Assembly (NCBI GenBank): GCA_902363145.1
Contig: CABIZB010000003.1
Location: 248,001 to 312,000, forward strand
DNA length: 64,000 nt
Reading direction: 5' to 3'
DNA from: Oscillospiraceae bacterium
Lineage (GTDB): Bacteria > Bacillota > Clostridia > Oscillospirales > Ruminococcaceae
The translations under genes and the position numbers were made by a program. Positions 42,288-50,736 of this stretch are shown here, piece by piece. The notes under the pieces are model-generated. The model was not told the DNA's origin. It made no database searches and saw only the letters and a list, made by a program, of their open reading frames with translations. Positions within the stretch are counted from its first letter, which is position 1, and each line of letters begins with the position of its first letter.

Positions 42288-42959
42288 TTACTTTTTCTTC
42301 TTTTTGCCGCCCGATCTCTGCGGCTTGCCCGCACTGTTCATTTTAAGTCTAAGGCGGTTGACCTCTGCCGTAATGTCGCCCATGCCAACATATCTGCCAA
42401 AGCCCATATCGGCTATCTCCTTTGCCCTGTCGTTCATATCAAGGGCAAGCATTGCACGCACAAGGCAGATATCCGCCATAAGGGTAGTTCTGGGGTCAGG
42501 CTCGCTGAGCAGCTTTATGAATACGGTGACTGCATTCTCATATCGCCTGCACACATACTCGTTTATGCCCACCGAGCGGCGCATTACAAGAGTATTTTCC
42601 GCCAGAGCTATGGAATTGTACTGCTCATATATCTCCCGCACCTTGCTGCCCTTGTTGAGCAGGAACAGGCACAGGATATAGTTATTCACAAAAACTGAAT
42701 TCAGATGCTTTGCCAGATGGGGAATATCGGTATTTTCATACTCGGTCTGAGCGTCTTTCAGCCTGCCCATAAACATCAGTGCCTGAGCATAAAGCGCCTG
42801 ACCCTCGGCTATCTCCGACTTTTTCTTTGCCGTCTCACGCTCGGCTGACAGCATTTCAAGGTAGGTATTGTTATAGCCATGCTCCGCCAGATACACCGCC
42901 GAATCGCTGTAATGACCCGACATTTTAAGAAATCCCTTTAAAGTGTCCTTTATGCCCAT
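42288..42959 (-). CDS. TPR-like helical protein of unknown function
   Basis: A 223-residue, all-helical protein. Paired helices such as AEGQALYAQALMFMGRLKDA and RRYENAVTVFIKLLSE look like tetratricopeptide repeats, and the C terminus is a lysine-rich run. It has no signal peptide. Its ATG overlaps the stop of the upstream small membrane protein gene (TAATG). It sits 11 bases ahead of the DHHW gene, so it may scaffold that system. Confidence 0.55.
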   Translation of the reverse strand: MGIKDTLKGFLKMSGHYSDSAVYLAEHGYNNTYLEMLSAERETAKKKSEIAEGQALYAQALMFMGRLKDAQTEYENTDIPHLAKHLNSVFVNNYILCLFLLNKGSKVREIYEQYNSIALAENTLVMRRSVGINEYVCRRYENAVTVFIKLLSEPDPRTTLMADICLVRAMLALDMNDRAKEIADMGFGRYVGMGDITAEVNRLRLKMNSAGKPQRSGGKKKKK

Positions 42960-43300
42960 TACTTTTCAGCCTTTCTGCGGTATTTGAGCTTGAGCCACAG
43001 GCTTACGGCTGCGTCCAGCAGGAGAAGTACGCCGAGAACGCCGTGTATCGCCCTTGTGGCAGTGTCATACTCCGTGTATGTGGCTGCTATCAGGAGGAAA
43101 AAGCCCCCTGCAAAAATGCACATAAGTATTTTAAGATATTTTATGCAGAGCTGGGCATATTCTTTCAGCTCTTCCCCACCGCTTTTCAGGCTTTTAACTA
43201 TGCTCACCGCATCAACTGCGGACACAAGGAAAAGCATTACCAGAATTGCCTCGTACATCCAGCCGAAGCCCAGCACATCTATTTTTTCCGCAAAGAACAT
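42959..43300 (-). CDS. small membrane protein of unknown function
   Basis: About 113 residues with three hydrophobic helices (YEAILVMLFLVSAVDAV, then ILMCIFAGGFFLLIAA and LGVLLLLDAAVSLWL) and a basic C terminus. I do not recognise it. ATG 43300 has AAGGGTGG about 8 bases upstream; GTG 43312 is an alternative. It lies between the S41 protease-like gene and the TPR gene and overlaps the latter by one base. Confidence 0.5.
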   Translation of the reverse strand: MFFAEKIDVLGFGWMYEAILVMLFLVSAVDAVSIVKSLKSGGEELKEYAQLCIKYLKILMCIFAGGFFLLIAATYTEYDTATRAIHGVLGVLLLLDAAVSLWLKLKYRRKAEK

Positions 43301-43324
43301 TTTTATGACCACCCTTACGATTTT

Positions 43325-44626
43325 TTACTCCGCAGCGCCTTCCGATGAAGCAGCTTCCTCGGCAGCATTTTCGTCAGAAGCCGTTTCGTCAGGAACAGCT
43401 GCCTCAGGCTGGGGAATAGTTACCTCCATTGCCTTTATGAGCTGAGTATCGGTGAGGACTGCCGCCTCGTCCGAAAGCTGAGTGATATCCATATCCTCAG
43501 GAATCGACACATCGAACTCGGGTTTAAGTCCCACGCCGTTGAAGTCGCCGCTGTTTGCAGTGGTGACAATGGCTGTGGAAAGCTTCACAACAGAGCCGTC
43601 GGAGCAGGTATATACGGACTGGGAATATCCCTTGCCCGCAGTGTTCTTACCGATAGTGTGAGCGCCGCAGTTGTCCGCAAGGGCGAATGCGAAAAGCTCC
43701 GCCGTGCCTGCGGTGTTCCTGTTTACGATAACGGACATGGGCATATTCAGCTTTTCAGCCTCGGTGCATACCACCACAGGCTCGGTGCTGCCGCTTATAT
43801 ACTGAGCGGTGACGATATCCCCTGCCCCGATTATATGGTCAAGGCAGCTTTGCAGCATGGACATGGTTCCGCCCTCATTGTTTCTCAGATCGAATATAAG
43901 TCCCTCTGCGCCTGCTGAGATAAGCTCGTCAAGCTTTGCTTTGAGCTGAGATTCGGTCTTTTCCGTAAAGGAAGCTATCCTTATATAGCCAAGAGTGGGG
44001 GTCAGCAGTCTGCCTGTTACAGTCACCTTTTCGGTGCGCTGGGCGGTCACGTCATAGGTGATGAAGTCAGTGGAACCGTCCTCCTCGGTGCGCTTGATGT
44101 AAAGCTTGACACGGGTCCCCTCTTCGCAGGCAAAAAGAGATATTGCCTCGTCATATCCCCCTGCAAAGGCGATAACGTCCGTATTGTTCACGGCAGTGAT
44201 GATATCCCCTGCCATAAGTCCCGCATCATCTGCAGAGCTTGCGGGGACGACTTCGGTTATCTTGATATATCCGCCGTTTTCCTTTTCGTAGTTGAATCCC
44301 AGTCCGACGGAAACTCCGCTTTCCTCATTCAGCTCCTGAGCATACTGCTCTGCTGTGAGATATTCTGCGTAGCTGTCGCCTATGCCGCTGATATATCCGC
44401 TTACCATGCCCTCTATCAGCTTGCTTTCGTCTATCTCGCTGATGTAATGGGTACGGCTGTAGGTATCTATCTCGGAAAGCTTACTGTAGAACTCCTGCTT
44501 CTCGCTGACGCTCTTTATCTTCTGGTTGAATCTGTCCAGAGTGACGTTGCTTGTGATGATGAATGTCACAGCAGCAGTTATCGCCATAAGACCTACCGCT
44601 GTTCCCAGGGATACTTTAATACTCAT
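43325..44626 (-). CDS. S41 C-terminal processing peptidase homologue, catalytic serine missing
   Basis: A 433-residue CtpA/Tsp-like protein with an N-terminal membrane anchor, a PDZ domain (GFNYEKENGGYIKI, SSADDAGLMAGDIITAVNN) and an S41 domain. The strand and turn before the active site are kept (FDLRNNEGGT), as are the Lys and Gln of the dyad region (NTAGKGYSQS). At the nucleophile position, where Tsp reads SASASE, this protein reads TAGTAE: Gly replaces the catalytic Ser. I start at ATG 44626 (MSIKVSLG) behind AAAGGA; a frame to 44737 exists. It may be a non-proteolytic regulator. The C-terminal tail is Ala/Glu rich. Confidence 0.85.
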   Translation of the reverse strand: MSIKVSLGTAVGLMAITAAVTFIITSNVTLDRFNQKIKSVSEKQEFYSKLSEIDTYSRTHYISEIDESKLIEGMVSGYISGIGDSYAEYLTAEQYAQELNEESGVSVGLGFNYEKENGGYIKITEVVPASSADDAGLMAGDIITAVNNTDVIAFAGGYDEAISLFACEEGTRVKLYIKRTEEDGSTDFITYDVTAQRTEKVTVTGRLLTPTLGYIRIASFTEKTESQLKAKLDELISAGAEGLIFDLRNNEGGTMSMLQSCLDHIIGAGDIVTAQYISGSTEPVVVCTEAEKLNMPMSVIVNRNTAGTAELFAFALADNCGAHTIGKNTAGKGYSQSVYTCSDGSVVKLSTAIVTTANSGDFNGVGLKPEFDVSIPEDMDITQLSDEAAVLTDTQLIKAMEVTIPQPEAAVPDETASDENAAEEAASSEGAAE

Positions 44627-44749
44627 TGTTAAAATTCCTTTATGATAATTTCCTGCGAAGAATAATAATGCCCCGAACCTGCGAAAAGAGCAGATCCGGA
44701 GCAGGTTTGTTTTATTGGATAACTTTAGTTTTGTCACTTAACGCTGTTA

Positions 44750-46174
44750 TCAGTTCATGCTTACATAGTTGAGGGGATTTGTGTGCTGTCCGTTTACTCT
44801 GACCTCAAAGTGGCAGTGGTTTCCGTATGCGTAGCCTGTGCAGCCTATGTATCCGATGGTCTGACCCTGCTTTACTTCATCGCCTACGTTAACGCAGCAG
44901 CTGGACATATGTCCGTAAAGTGTGGCGATCTTGTCGCCGTGGTCGATAACAACGTGGATACCGTAGCCGTTGCCTGTGTTGGAAGCGGTGATGACCGTTC
45001 CCGAAGCTGCCGCAACGATAGGCTCGCCTGCGCAGCCGGGCTTTGTGATGTCGATGCCCTTATGGAAATCGCTGGAGCCGCCCTCTTCATCAATGGTTCT
45101 GTTGCCATAGCCGTCTGTCATGTTAAGGACAGTAGGGCATGGCCAGATAAAGCCCTGAGAAGTACCGGGAGCGTAGTCCTCGCTGCTGTCGTCATAAGAG
45201 CTTGAAACGGATTCGGTCTGGGCAGTATCGGTAGTCTCTTCGGGGACATACTCCTCGCCGTTGGCTTCTGCCTCAAGGCGCTTCTGCTCCTCTTCCTGAC
45301 GTCTGCGTTCCTCTTCCTCCTGACGCTTGCGCTCTTCTTCTTCTCTGCGCTTTCTTTCTTCCTCTTCCTTGCGCTTACGCTCTTCTTCACGCTTGCGCTC
45401 CAGCTCCTCCTGCTGCTTGCGGATAAAGTCCTGGAGCTGTTCCTCGTAATCAGCCTGTTCAGCGTCCATCTCTGCGGTACGCTGCCTGTCAGCCTCAGCC
45501 TGAGCCTCATACCATGCCTTGGTCTCCTCATGGTTCTTGTAGGTCTCCTGGAGGTCTGCCAGAACACTCTCGGCCTCAGCCTTCTTGTTTTCGGCATCAA
45601 GCTTTGACTGCTCCAGCTCTGCCTTATCGGCATTGAGAGCGGATATCTTGTCGTTAAGCTCATCTATCATGTCATTATCGTGACGTGATACCCTCTGTAC
45701 CAGCTCGGTACGTGCAAGGATATCATAGAAATCGGTAGAGCCTACCAGCATGGAAGCAATACTGTCATTGCCTGTCATATACATAACTCTCAGGCGCTGC
45801 TTGAACTGCTCGATGCCTGCATCTACTTCCTTCTGCTTGTCGGCGATCTTCACTTCAAGGTTAGCGATATCATTATCAAGAATGCTTATCTGCTCCTTGA
45901 TGTTTGCTATCTCCTGCTCCTGTATCTTCATTTTCTCGTCGTATATTTCCAGATACTTTTCATGCTCATTGGCATTTGCCTCGTACTCCTTGAGGGAAGC
46001 CTCTACCTGCTTGCGCTCCTCCGCAAGAGCTTCCTGCTTTCTCTGAAGCTCGGCAATATCGCTTTCGTAATCGGCTGTAGCTGTAAAGCCCGCCATTGCG
46101 GAAAACGACATTACGCCCGCAGTTACAAATGCGCTGAACTTATTGAATATCAGCTTGAGTGTTTTTTTCTTCAT
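44750..46174 (-). CDS. secreted M23 peptidoglycan endopeptidase with PcsB-like coiled coil
   Basis: A 474-residue secreted cell-wall hydrolase. A signal peptide (about residues 1-36) is followed by a long coiled coil with FKQRLRVMYMTGNDSIASML, the PcsB/CwlO-type hook. A strongly charged Glu/Arg/Lys helix follows (about residues 250-300), then a LytM/M23 domain with HKGIDITKPG, TLYGHMSS and NHCHFEVRV supplying the zinc ligands. It lies directly downstream of ftsE and ftsX, so FtsEX probably controls it as it does PcsB, CwlO or EnvC. ATG 46174 is preferred over GTG 46207. Confidence 0.85.
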   Translation of the reverse strand: MKKKTLKLIFNKFSAFVTAGVMSFSAMAGFTATADYESDIAELQRKQEALAEERKQVEASLKEYEANANEHEKYLEIYDEKMKIQEQEIANIKEQISILDNDIANLEVKIADKQKEVDAGIEQFKQRLRVMYMTGNDSIASMLVGSTDFYDILARTELVQRVSRHDNDMIDELNDKISALNADKAELEQSKLDAENKKAEAESVLADLQETYKNHEETKAWYEAQAEADRQRTAEMDAEQADYEEQLQDFIRKQQEELERKREEERKRKEEEERKRREEEERKRQEEEERRRQEEEQKRLEAEANGEEYVPEETTDTAQTESVSSSYDDSSEDYAPGTSQGFIWPCPTVLNMTDGYGNRTIDEEGGSSDFHKGIDITKPGCAGEPIVAAASGTVITASNTGNGYGIHVVIDHGDKIATLYGHMSSCCVNVGDEVKQGQTIGYIGCTGYAYGNHCHFEVRVNGQHTNPLNYVSMN

Positions 46175-46229
46175 TTTTACTGCATTTCCTTTCCTGACAT
46201 CTGCCACGATAAGGTGATCTTTTTATCTT

Positions 46230-46275
46230 ATACTGATTCCGGATCGTTCTGTAGTTGTTGATTTGAGATCAGTAT
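46230..46275. repeat. minimal 46-base palindromic repeat (family B/C ends)
   Basis: ATACTGAT at the left and GATCAGTAT at the right, the same ends as families B and C, but with only about 29 unrelated bases between them. It lies between the M23 gene and ftsX, touching the ftsX stop codon. It looks like an internally deleted element. Confidence 0.5.
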
Positions 46276-47177
46276 TATACCTTAACGTATTTTCTTGTGC
46301 TGATGACTGTTCCCACAGCGCTTATGAGTGCGCCTGCGGCAATGTACGCAATGACTGCATACACCATAAATCTGTTAAGAGGAATAAAGCCTGTTGTACC
46401 CATTGCGGCAAAAAGTGTCGTTTCAGAGGAAAGCAGGTTTACAAGACTGTCGTAGCCCACCCATGTAAGGACAGAAGCCACAATGCCTGCAAGTGTTCCC
46501 ACTGTAAGGCCCTCTACGAAGAAAGGTACCTTGATAAAGAGGTTCGTTGCACCAACGAAGCGCATGATGGATATCTCACGCTTGCGTATGTCAACGCTGG
46601 CTCTTGTTGTATTGGAGATAATAACGAAGCTTACTATGATAAGCGCTGCGATTATTATGATAGATACCACTGTGATTATAGCTTTAAGACCCGTAAGCAC
46701 ATTTACAAAGTCATAGGGAGCCTTTACCTTTTCGATATGCTCAAAGCTGTTTATCGCCATAAGAGTTGCGCTCATCTGGCTGATATCTTTTATCTTTATC
46801 CTGTAGGAATCGGGAAGAGGACTTGTTTCAATGTAGCTGAAGATCTCCTCCGCATTCGGAGTATCCTTTTTGATATCCTCAAATGCCTGTTCCTTGGAAT
46901 AAAATGTCACGTCTGAAATGTTGGGCGTACTTCTGAGCTTATCTCCCAGCTGCTGGATATAGTCATCGTCAGCATCGTCTGTAAGGAAGATAACGACCTC
47001 GTTCTTGCCCTCGATATCGTTGATAAAGGAGTTGATGTTTGCGGAAAATATCACCGCAAAGCCCACCATCAGCAACGACACCGTCATTATACAAAAGGAG
47101 GCAAAGGACATTATCCTGTTGCTCCACATATTTTTAAGCCCCTGCTTGAACAGATAGGCTGCGCTGCTTACTCTCAT
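46275..47177 (-). CDS. ftsX: cell division protein FtsX
   Basis: A 300-residue membrane protein of the FtsX family: an N-terminal amphipathic stretch YLFKQGLKNMWSNRIMS, one helix, an extracellular domain (about residues 50-160), then three helices with TRASVDIRKREISIMRFVGA as the conserved cytosolic loop. With FtsE it forms the ABC-like complex that switches on a peptidoglycan hydrolase at the septum. It is 21 bases downstream of ftsE and upstream of the M23 gene. Confidence 0.95.
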   Translation of the reverse strand: MRVSSAAYLFKQGLKNMWSNRIMSFASFCIMTVSLLMVGFAVIFSANINSFINDIEGKNEVVIFLTDDADDDYIQQLGDKLRSTPNISDVTFYSKEQAFEDIKKDTPNAEEIFSYIETSPLPDSYRIKIKDISQMSATLMAINSFEHIEKVKAPYDFVNVLTGLKAIITVVSIIIIAALIIVSFVIISNTTRASVDIRKREISIMRFVGATNLFIKVPFFVEGLTVGTLAGIVASVLTWVGYDSLVNLLSSETTLFAAMGTTGFIPLNRFMVYAVIAYIAAGALISAVGTVISTRKYVKV

Positions 47178-47198
47178 ACCCGAAGAACTGTCCTTTCA

Positions 47199-47891
47199 TT
47201 ACACATGGTCATCGTAGTCGATAACGCCGCCGCTGATCTTTACCACTCTGCCGCCGAAGTCCTTTACAAGCTCCAGCTGGTGAGTTACCATAAGCACAGT
47301 GGTACCTCTCTCGTTTATCTCGTGAAGGATCCTGACGATCTCCTCGGAGGTACGTGGGTCAAGGTTTCCTGTAGGCTCGTCGGCGATAATGAGCTGGGGG
47401 TTGTTCACCAGCGCTCTTGCAATAGCAACACGCTGCTGCTCGCCGCCCGAAAGCTCGTTGGGAAAGCACTTTGCCTTTTTCTGGAGGCCCATCAGACCTA
47501 TTACCTGAGGAACTCTCTTGCGGATATATCTTGTAGGAGCGTCAATGCTTCTGAGCACGAACGCAATATTGTCATAAACATTCATATTGCCGATAAGCTT
47601 GTAATCCTGAAACACGAAGCCGATGGTCTGCCTGAGCTTGGGGACTTCTCTCTGCTTCATTTTCATCAGGTCGAAACCGTTTACACGCACCACAGGCACC
47701 AGATCTGCACGCTCGTCAGCCTTTACGTCTCTGATAAGCAGCTTGATAAGGGTACTTTTTCCTGCGCCGTTTTTTCCCACGAAGAAAACAAACTCGCCGT
47801 CATTTATTTTAAGGGACACGTCTTTAAGAGCCGAAACTCCGTTATCATATGTCACCGATACGTTCTTAAGTTCAACCAATGTACTTTTCAC
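47199..47891 (-). CDS. ftsE: cell division ATP-binding protein FtsE
   Basis: An ATPase of about 230 residues: Walker [11 protein letters not shown]-loop FVFQDYKLI, signature LSGGEQQRV and Walker [14 protein letters not shown]. FtsE-typical [20 protein letters not shown] opens it. GTG 47891 gives the longest form, but it is only 2 bases from AGGCG; TTG 47879 (VELKN start) with that purine stretch about 9 bases upstream fits the usual FtsE start better. It is the first gene of the ftsE-ftsX-M23 set. Confidence 0.95.
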   Translation of the reverse strand: MKSTLVELKNVSVTYDNGVSALKDVSLKINDGEFVFFVGKNGAGKSTLIKLLIRDVKADERADLVPVVRVNGFDLMKMKQREVPKLRQTIGFVFQDYKLIGNMNVYDNIAFVLRSIDAPTRYIRKRVPQVIGLMGLQKKAKCFPNELSGGEQQRVAIARALVNNPQLIIADEPTGNLDPRTSEEIVRILHEINERGTTVLMVTHQLELVKDFGGRVVKISGGVIDYDDHV

Positions 47892-47910
47892 CGCCTAAAT
47901 AATACAGACA

Positions 47911-47940
47911 TCAAAAGGGCAGTAGTGTTCCCACTGCCCC
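47911..47940 (-). terminator. terminator after the CdaR/PucR gene
   Basis: Read leftward, stem GGGCAGT / ACTGCCC is followed by only four T, so it is a modest terminator, between the CdaR-like gene and ftsE. Confidence 0.5.
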
Positions 47941-48022
47941 TTATGCGGATTATCCGCTTTTATCTCTTTTTCCCTCAGCAGCTTATATTTATCTTTTTGC
48001 CGCTTTGTTCGCCGAACCCTTA

Positions 48023-49108
48023 TCAGAACTTTGTGGGGTTGGCAGAAAGGTATTTCTTTACCATAAGAGCTATCTTGAAGATGATAGCGTGGTCAAATTC
48101 ACGAAGATCCAGACCTGTGAGCTTCTTGATCTTTTCGAGACGGTAAACCAGAGTGTTCCTGTGAACGAACAGCTTACGTGAGGTCTCGGAAACGTTCAGG
48201 TTGTTCTCAAAGAACTTCTGAATGGTGAAGAGTGTTTCGTGGTCGAGAGACTCGATAGAGCCCTTCTTGAACACTTCCTGTAAAAATGTCTCGCAGAGGG
48301 TAGTGGGAAGGTGATAGATAAGTCTTGCGATACCAAGGTTATCATAGGAAACGATGACCTTATCGGTATCGAACACCTTGCCGACTTCAAGAGCTATCTG
48401 AGCTTCCTTAAAGGAACGTGCCAGATCCTTGATGCCAACAACGGCAGTACCGATGCCCACATTTACTCTTGTATAGAACTCGCCAGAAAGTGTATCGGAG
48501 ATGGAGCGTGCCAGCTTTTCCAGATCCTTGGACTCAACATTGTTCTTTATTTCCTTGACAAGCACGATATCGCTCTCGGTAATGTTGAAAACGAAATCCT
48601 TGGTCTTGTCGGGGAACAGGTTCTGGATAACATCGTAAGCGGAAACGTCGTTTGCGGAGATGATCCTGATAAGGAAAACAACTCTGCTCACGTCGGAATT
48701 GAAGTGAAGCTCTCTTGCCTTGACAACGATATCTCCGGGAAGCACGTTATCGAGGACAACATTCTTTATAAAATTGTTCCTGTCATACTTTTCATCGTAA
48801 TACTGCTTGATGCTTGAAAGGGTGATAGCCATGATATTTGCGTACTTTGCCGCATTATCATCGGTGCCCTCAACAAAAACAGCATAATCGGGCTTTATAT
48901 GGGAGCCGAAAGGCTTGTAGGTGTAACCGTCCCTTACAAATATATCATGGGAATCGCTGAGGTCAAGAGAAACGAACTCGTTTGTTGTGCCGATCTTTGT
49001 AAGCTCGCTGCAGGCGATAATGGTAGCTGTGGAATCAACAACGCCGATAACACAGTCCATAGTATCTCTCATCTGATGTATTAAACCCTGAAAAAGTCTG
49101 TTTGACAT
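48023..49108 (-). CDS. CdaR/PucR family transcriptional regulator
   Basis: A 361-residue regulator. The N-terminal part (GLIHQMRDTMDCVIGVVDST) is a sensor region like that of sugar-diacid regulators. The C-terminal PucR-type helix-turn-helix reads NNLNVSETSRKLFVHRNTLV followed by YRLEKIKKLTGLDLRE. It has no adjacent metabolic operon but is next to HPr, so a carbon-supply role is possible. ATG 49108 is the likely start; an ATG at 49120 lies immediately next to the GAAAGG site. Confidence 0.8.
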   Translation of the reverse strand: MSNRLFQGLIHQMRDTMDCVIGVVDSTATIIACSELTKIGTTNEFVSLDLSDSHDIFVRDGYTYKPFGSHIKPDYAVFVEGTDDNAAKYANIMAITLSSIKQYYDEKYDRNNFIKNVVLDNVLPGDIVVKARELHFNSDVSRVVFLIRIISANDVSAYDVIQNLFPDKTKDFVFNITESDIVLVKEIKNNVESKDLEKLARSISDTLSGEFYTRVNVGIGTAVVGIKDLARSFKEAQIALEVGKVFDTDKVIVSYDNLGIARLIYHLPTTLCETFLQEVFKKGSIESLDHETLFTIQKFFENNLNVSETSRKLFVHRNTLVYRLEKIKKLTGLDLREFDHAIIFKIALMVKKYLSANPTKF

Positions 49109-49151
49109 TAGTTTGGTCATCCTTTCACATGAAATCCTGATCCTATAATAC

Positions 49152-49224
49152 GCCGAATAAACGCCTGCAAACCCATGCTTCGCCATGAGCCATGCGCAGG
49201 ATCCGATACGAAGATCTATTCGGC
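49152..49224 (-). promoter_or_regulatory. structured leader upstream of the CdaR-like gene
   Basis: GCCGAATA (49152) pairs with TATTCGGC (49217). Between them CCTGC/GCAGG and CATG/CATG pairs can form inner stems, giving a branched fold of about 73 bases that starts about 43 bases before the start codon. No T-run follows, so it is not a simple terminator. The rest of 49109-49457 is AT-rich. Confidence 0.4.
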
Positions 49225-49399
49225 AGACATTACGCAGGCTTGGAAGACAGCTCCTGCCGCTGAAACAATCTTATATAGTTTAATTTTATCATACTGTGCG
49301 GCTTTTTGTGTTAATTTTTTATGAACTTTGGTGAAAATCACAAAAAAAATGTAGTTTGTCATATTCACTGTAAAATATTGCACAAAAGAATAAAACGGG

Positions 49400-49438
49400 C
49401 AGAAAAACAAAAGGAGTATGTTCAGCGAACACACTCCT
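49400..49438 (-). terminator. rho-independent terminator after HPr
   Basis: Read leftward, stem GGAGTGTGTTC / GAACATACTCC with a three-base loop is followed by TTTTGTTTTT, 20 bases after the HPr stop. Confidence 0.85.
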
Positions 49439-49457
49439 AAAATTACAAAAGCATCGA

Positions 49458-49730
49458 TTATCTGGATTCCTCAGCAAAACCGCTGTCAACGAGCTCGGTA
49501 AGTGCTGTTACAGCTTCCTGCTCGTCAGCGCCGTCAGCAATAATTCTGATCTGTGTACCGCCGACAATACCAAGTGAGAGGATACCGAGAAGGCTCTTTG
49601 CATTTACTCTTCTCTCTTCCTTTTCGATCCAGATAGAGGACTTGAATTCGTTTGCTTTCTGGATAAAAAATGTAGCGGGGCGTGCATGCAAACCAACCTG
49701 ATTCTGAACCATTACATCTTTAACAAACAT
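49458..49730 (-). CDS. ptsH: phosphocarrier protein HPr
   Basis: A 90-residue HPr. The PTS phosphorylation site histidine lies in GLHARPATF and the regulatory serine (Ser46 type) in NAKSLLGILSLG, so it can act both in PTS phosphotransfer and, after HPr kinase, in catabolite control. AGGAGAGAG precedes the ATG. It has its own promoter and terminator, with no ptsI beside it. Confidence 0.95.
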   Translation of the reverse strand: MFVKDVMVQNQVGLHARPATFFIQKANEFKSSIWIEKEERRVNAKSLLGILSLGIVGGTQIRIIADGADEQEAVTALTELVDSGFAEESR

Positions 49731-49793
49731 AATACTCTCTCCTATTCGTAAGTAGCTTTATCAATACAGTTTTGAGATTTAGCTAATAATTAA

Positions 49794-49822
49794 ATTATAC
49801 AATGCAATCGGAGCTTAGTCAA
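49794..49822 (-). promoter_or_regulatory. sigma-A promoter for ptsH
   Basis: Read leftward, TTGACT (49822-49817) and TATAAT (49799-49794) with a 17-base spacer. The remainder of the gap 49823-50042, between trmD and this promoter, is AT-rich and I see no feature in it. Confidence 0.8.
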
Positions 49823-50042
49823 CACAAATTTATGATTAAATGTTCTCATAGGTGTAAATTCTGCTTTTTGAATTACATAGCCTATTTTTTAGGTTTCCAA
49901 TTTGTTACTTTTCACTAATTTTATGAGTGATGTACAATTTTCAACAGTGTTTTATATGCAAATCAACAGGAATTTGTTCACTAAATCTCCTGCATATTAT
50001 AACAGTATATTTATATATTAACTTTTTAAGAACATCTTCACA

Positions 50043-50732
50043 TTATTTTCCAAGCTTTTCCAGCATATCGGGACGCCTTTCGGCAGTTATTTTAAGCGCC
50101 TGCTCATGCCTCCACGCCGCAATATTCTTGTGGTGTCCCGTAAGCAGAACGGGGGGAACTTCCATTCCCTCCCACACCTCGGGACGTGTGTAGTGGGGAT
50201 ATTCCAGCAGGCCGTCAAAGTGGCTCTCCTCGGTAAAGCACTCGTCGGAAGCAAGCACTCCGGGGCACATTCTGGCAATAGCGTCGCACATTACCATGGC
50301 AGGCAGCTCACCGCCTGTAAGCACATAGTCGCCTATGGATATCTCCTCATCAACTATCTTGTCGAGCAGCCGCTGGTCCACACCCTCATAATGCCCGCAG
50401 ATAACGAAAATATTCTCCCGCTTTGAAAGCTCCACTGCTTTCTGCTGGGTAAAAACGCTTCCCTTGGGGGACATATATATAACATGCGGTCTCTCGGTAA
50501 AGCCCTCGGTAACTATATTGAAGCACCTGTAGATAGGCTCCGCCTGCATTACCATGCCCATTCCGCCGCCGTAGGGTGAATCATCTACACGGTTGTGCTT
50601 ATCAAGGGTATAGTCACGTATCTGGTGGCAGTGCAGCTCTATCTTACCCGCCTTGCGTGCCCTGCCGATAATGCTCTCCCCCAGCACAGCCTCGCACATA
50701 TCGGGGAAAAGCGTGGCAATATCAATTCGCAA
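50043..50732 (-). CDS. trmD: tRNA (guanine-N1-)-methyltransferase TrmD
   Basis: Methylates G37 of tRNAs that read CNN/CGG codons, preventing frameshifts. About 229 residues with the knot motifs YGGGMGMVMQAEPIY, CGHYEGVDQR and ISIGDYVLTGGELPAM. I start at TTG 50732 (RIDIATLFP) because AAAGGA is 9 bases upstream; a longer TTG start at 50750 would place that site inside the gene. The site lies within the last codons of the aldo-keto reductase gene, showing tight coupling. Last gene of the rpsP-rimM-trmD block. Confidence 0.95.
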   Translation of the reverse strand: MRIDIATLFPDMCEAVLGESIIGRARKAGKIELHCHQIRDYTLDKHNRVDDSPYGGGMGMVMQAEPIYRCFNIVTEGFTERPHVIYMSPKGSVFTQQKAVELSKRENIFVICGHYEGVDQRLLDKIVDEEISIGDYVLTGGELPAMVMCDAIARMCPGVLASDECFTEESHFDGLLEYPHYTRPEVWEGMEVPPVLLTGHHKNIAAWRHEQALKITAERRPDMLEKLGK

Positions 50733-50736
50733 AAGA

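Noticed and set aside
47205..48146. A 313-residue rightward ORF opposite ftsE
   Set aside because: It is the antisense shadow of ftsE and the intergenic region, without any recognisable motif.
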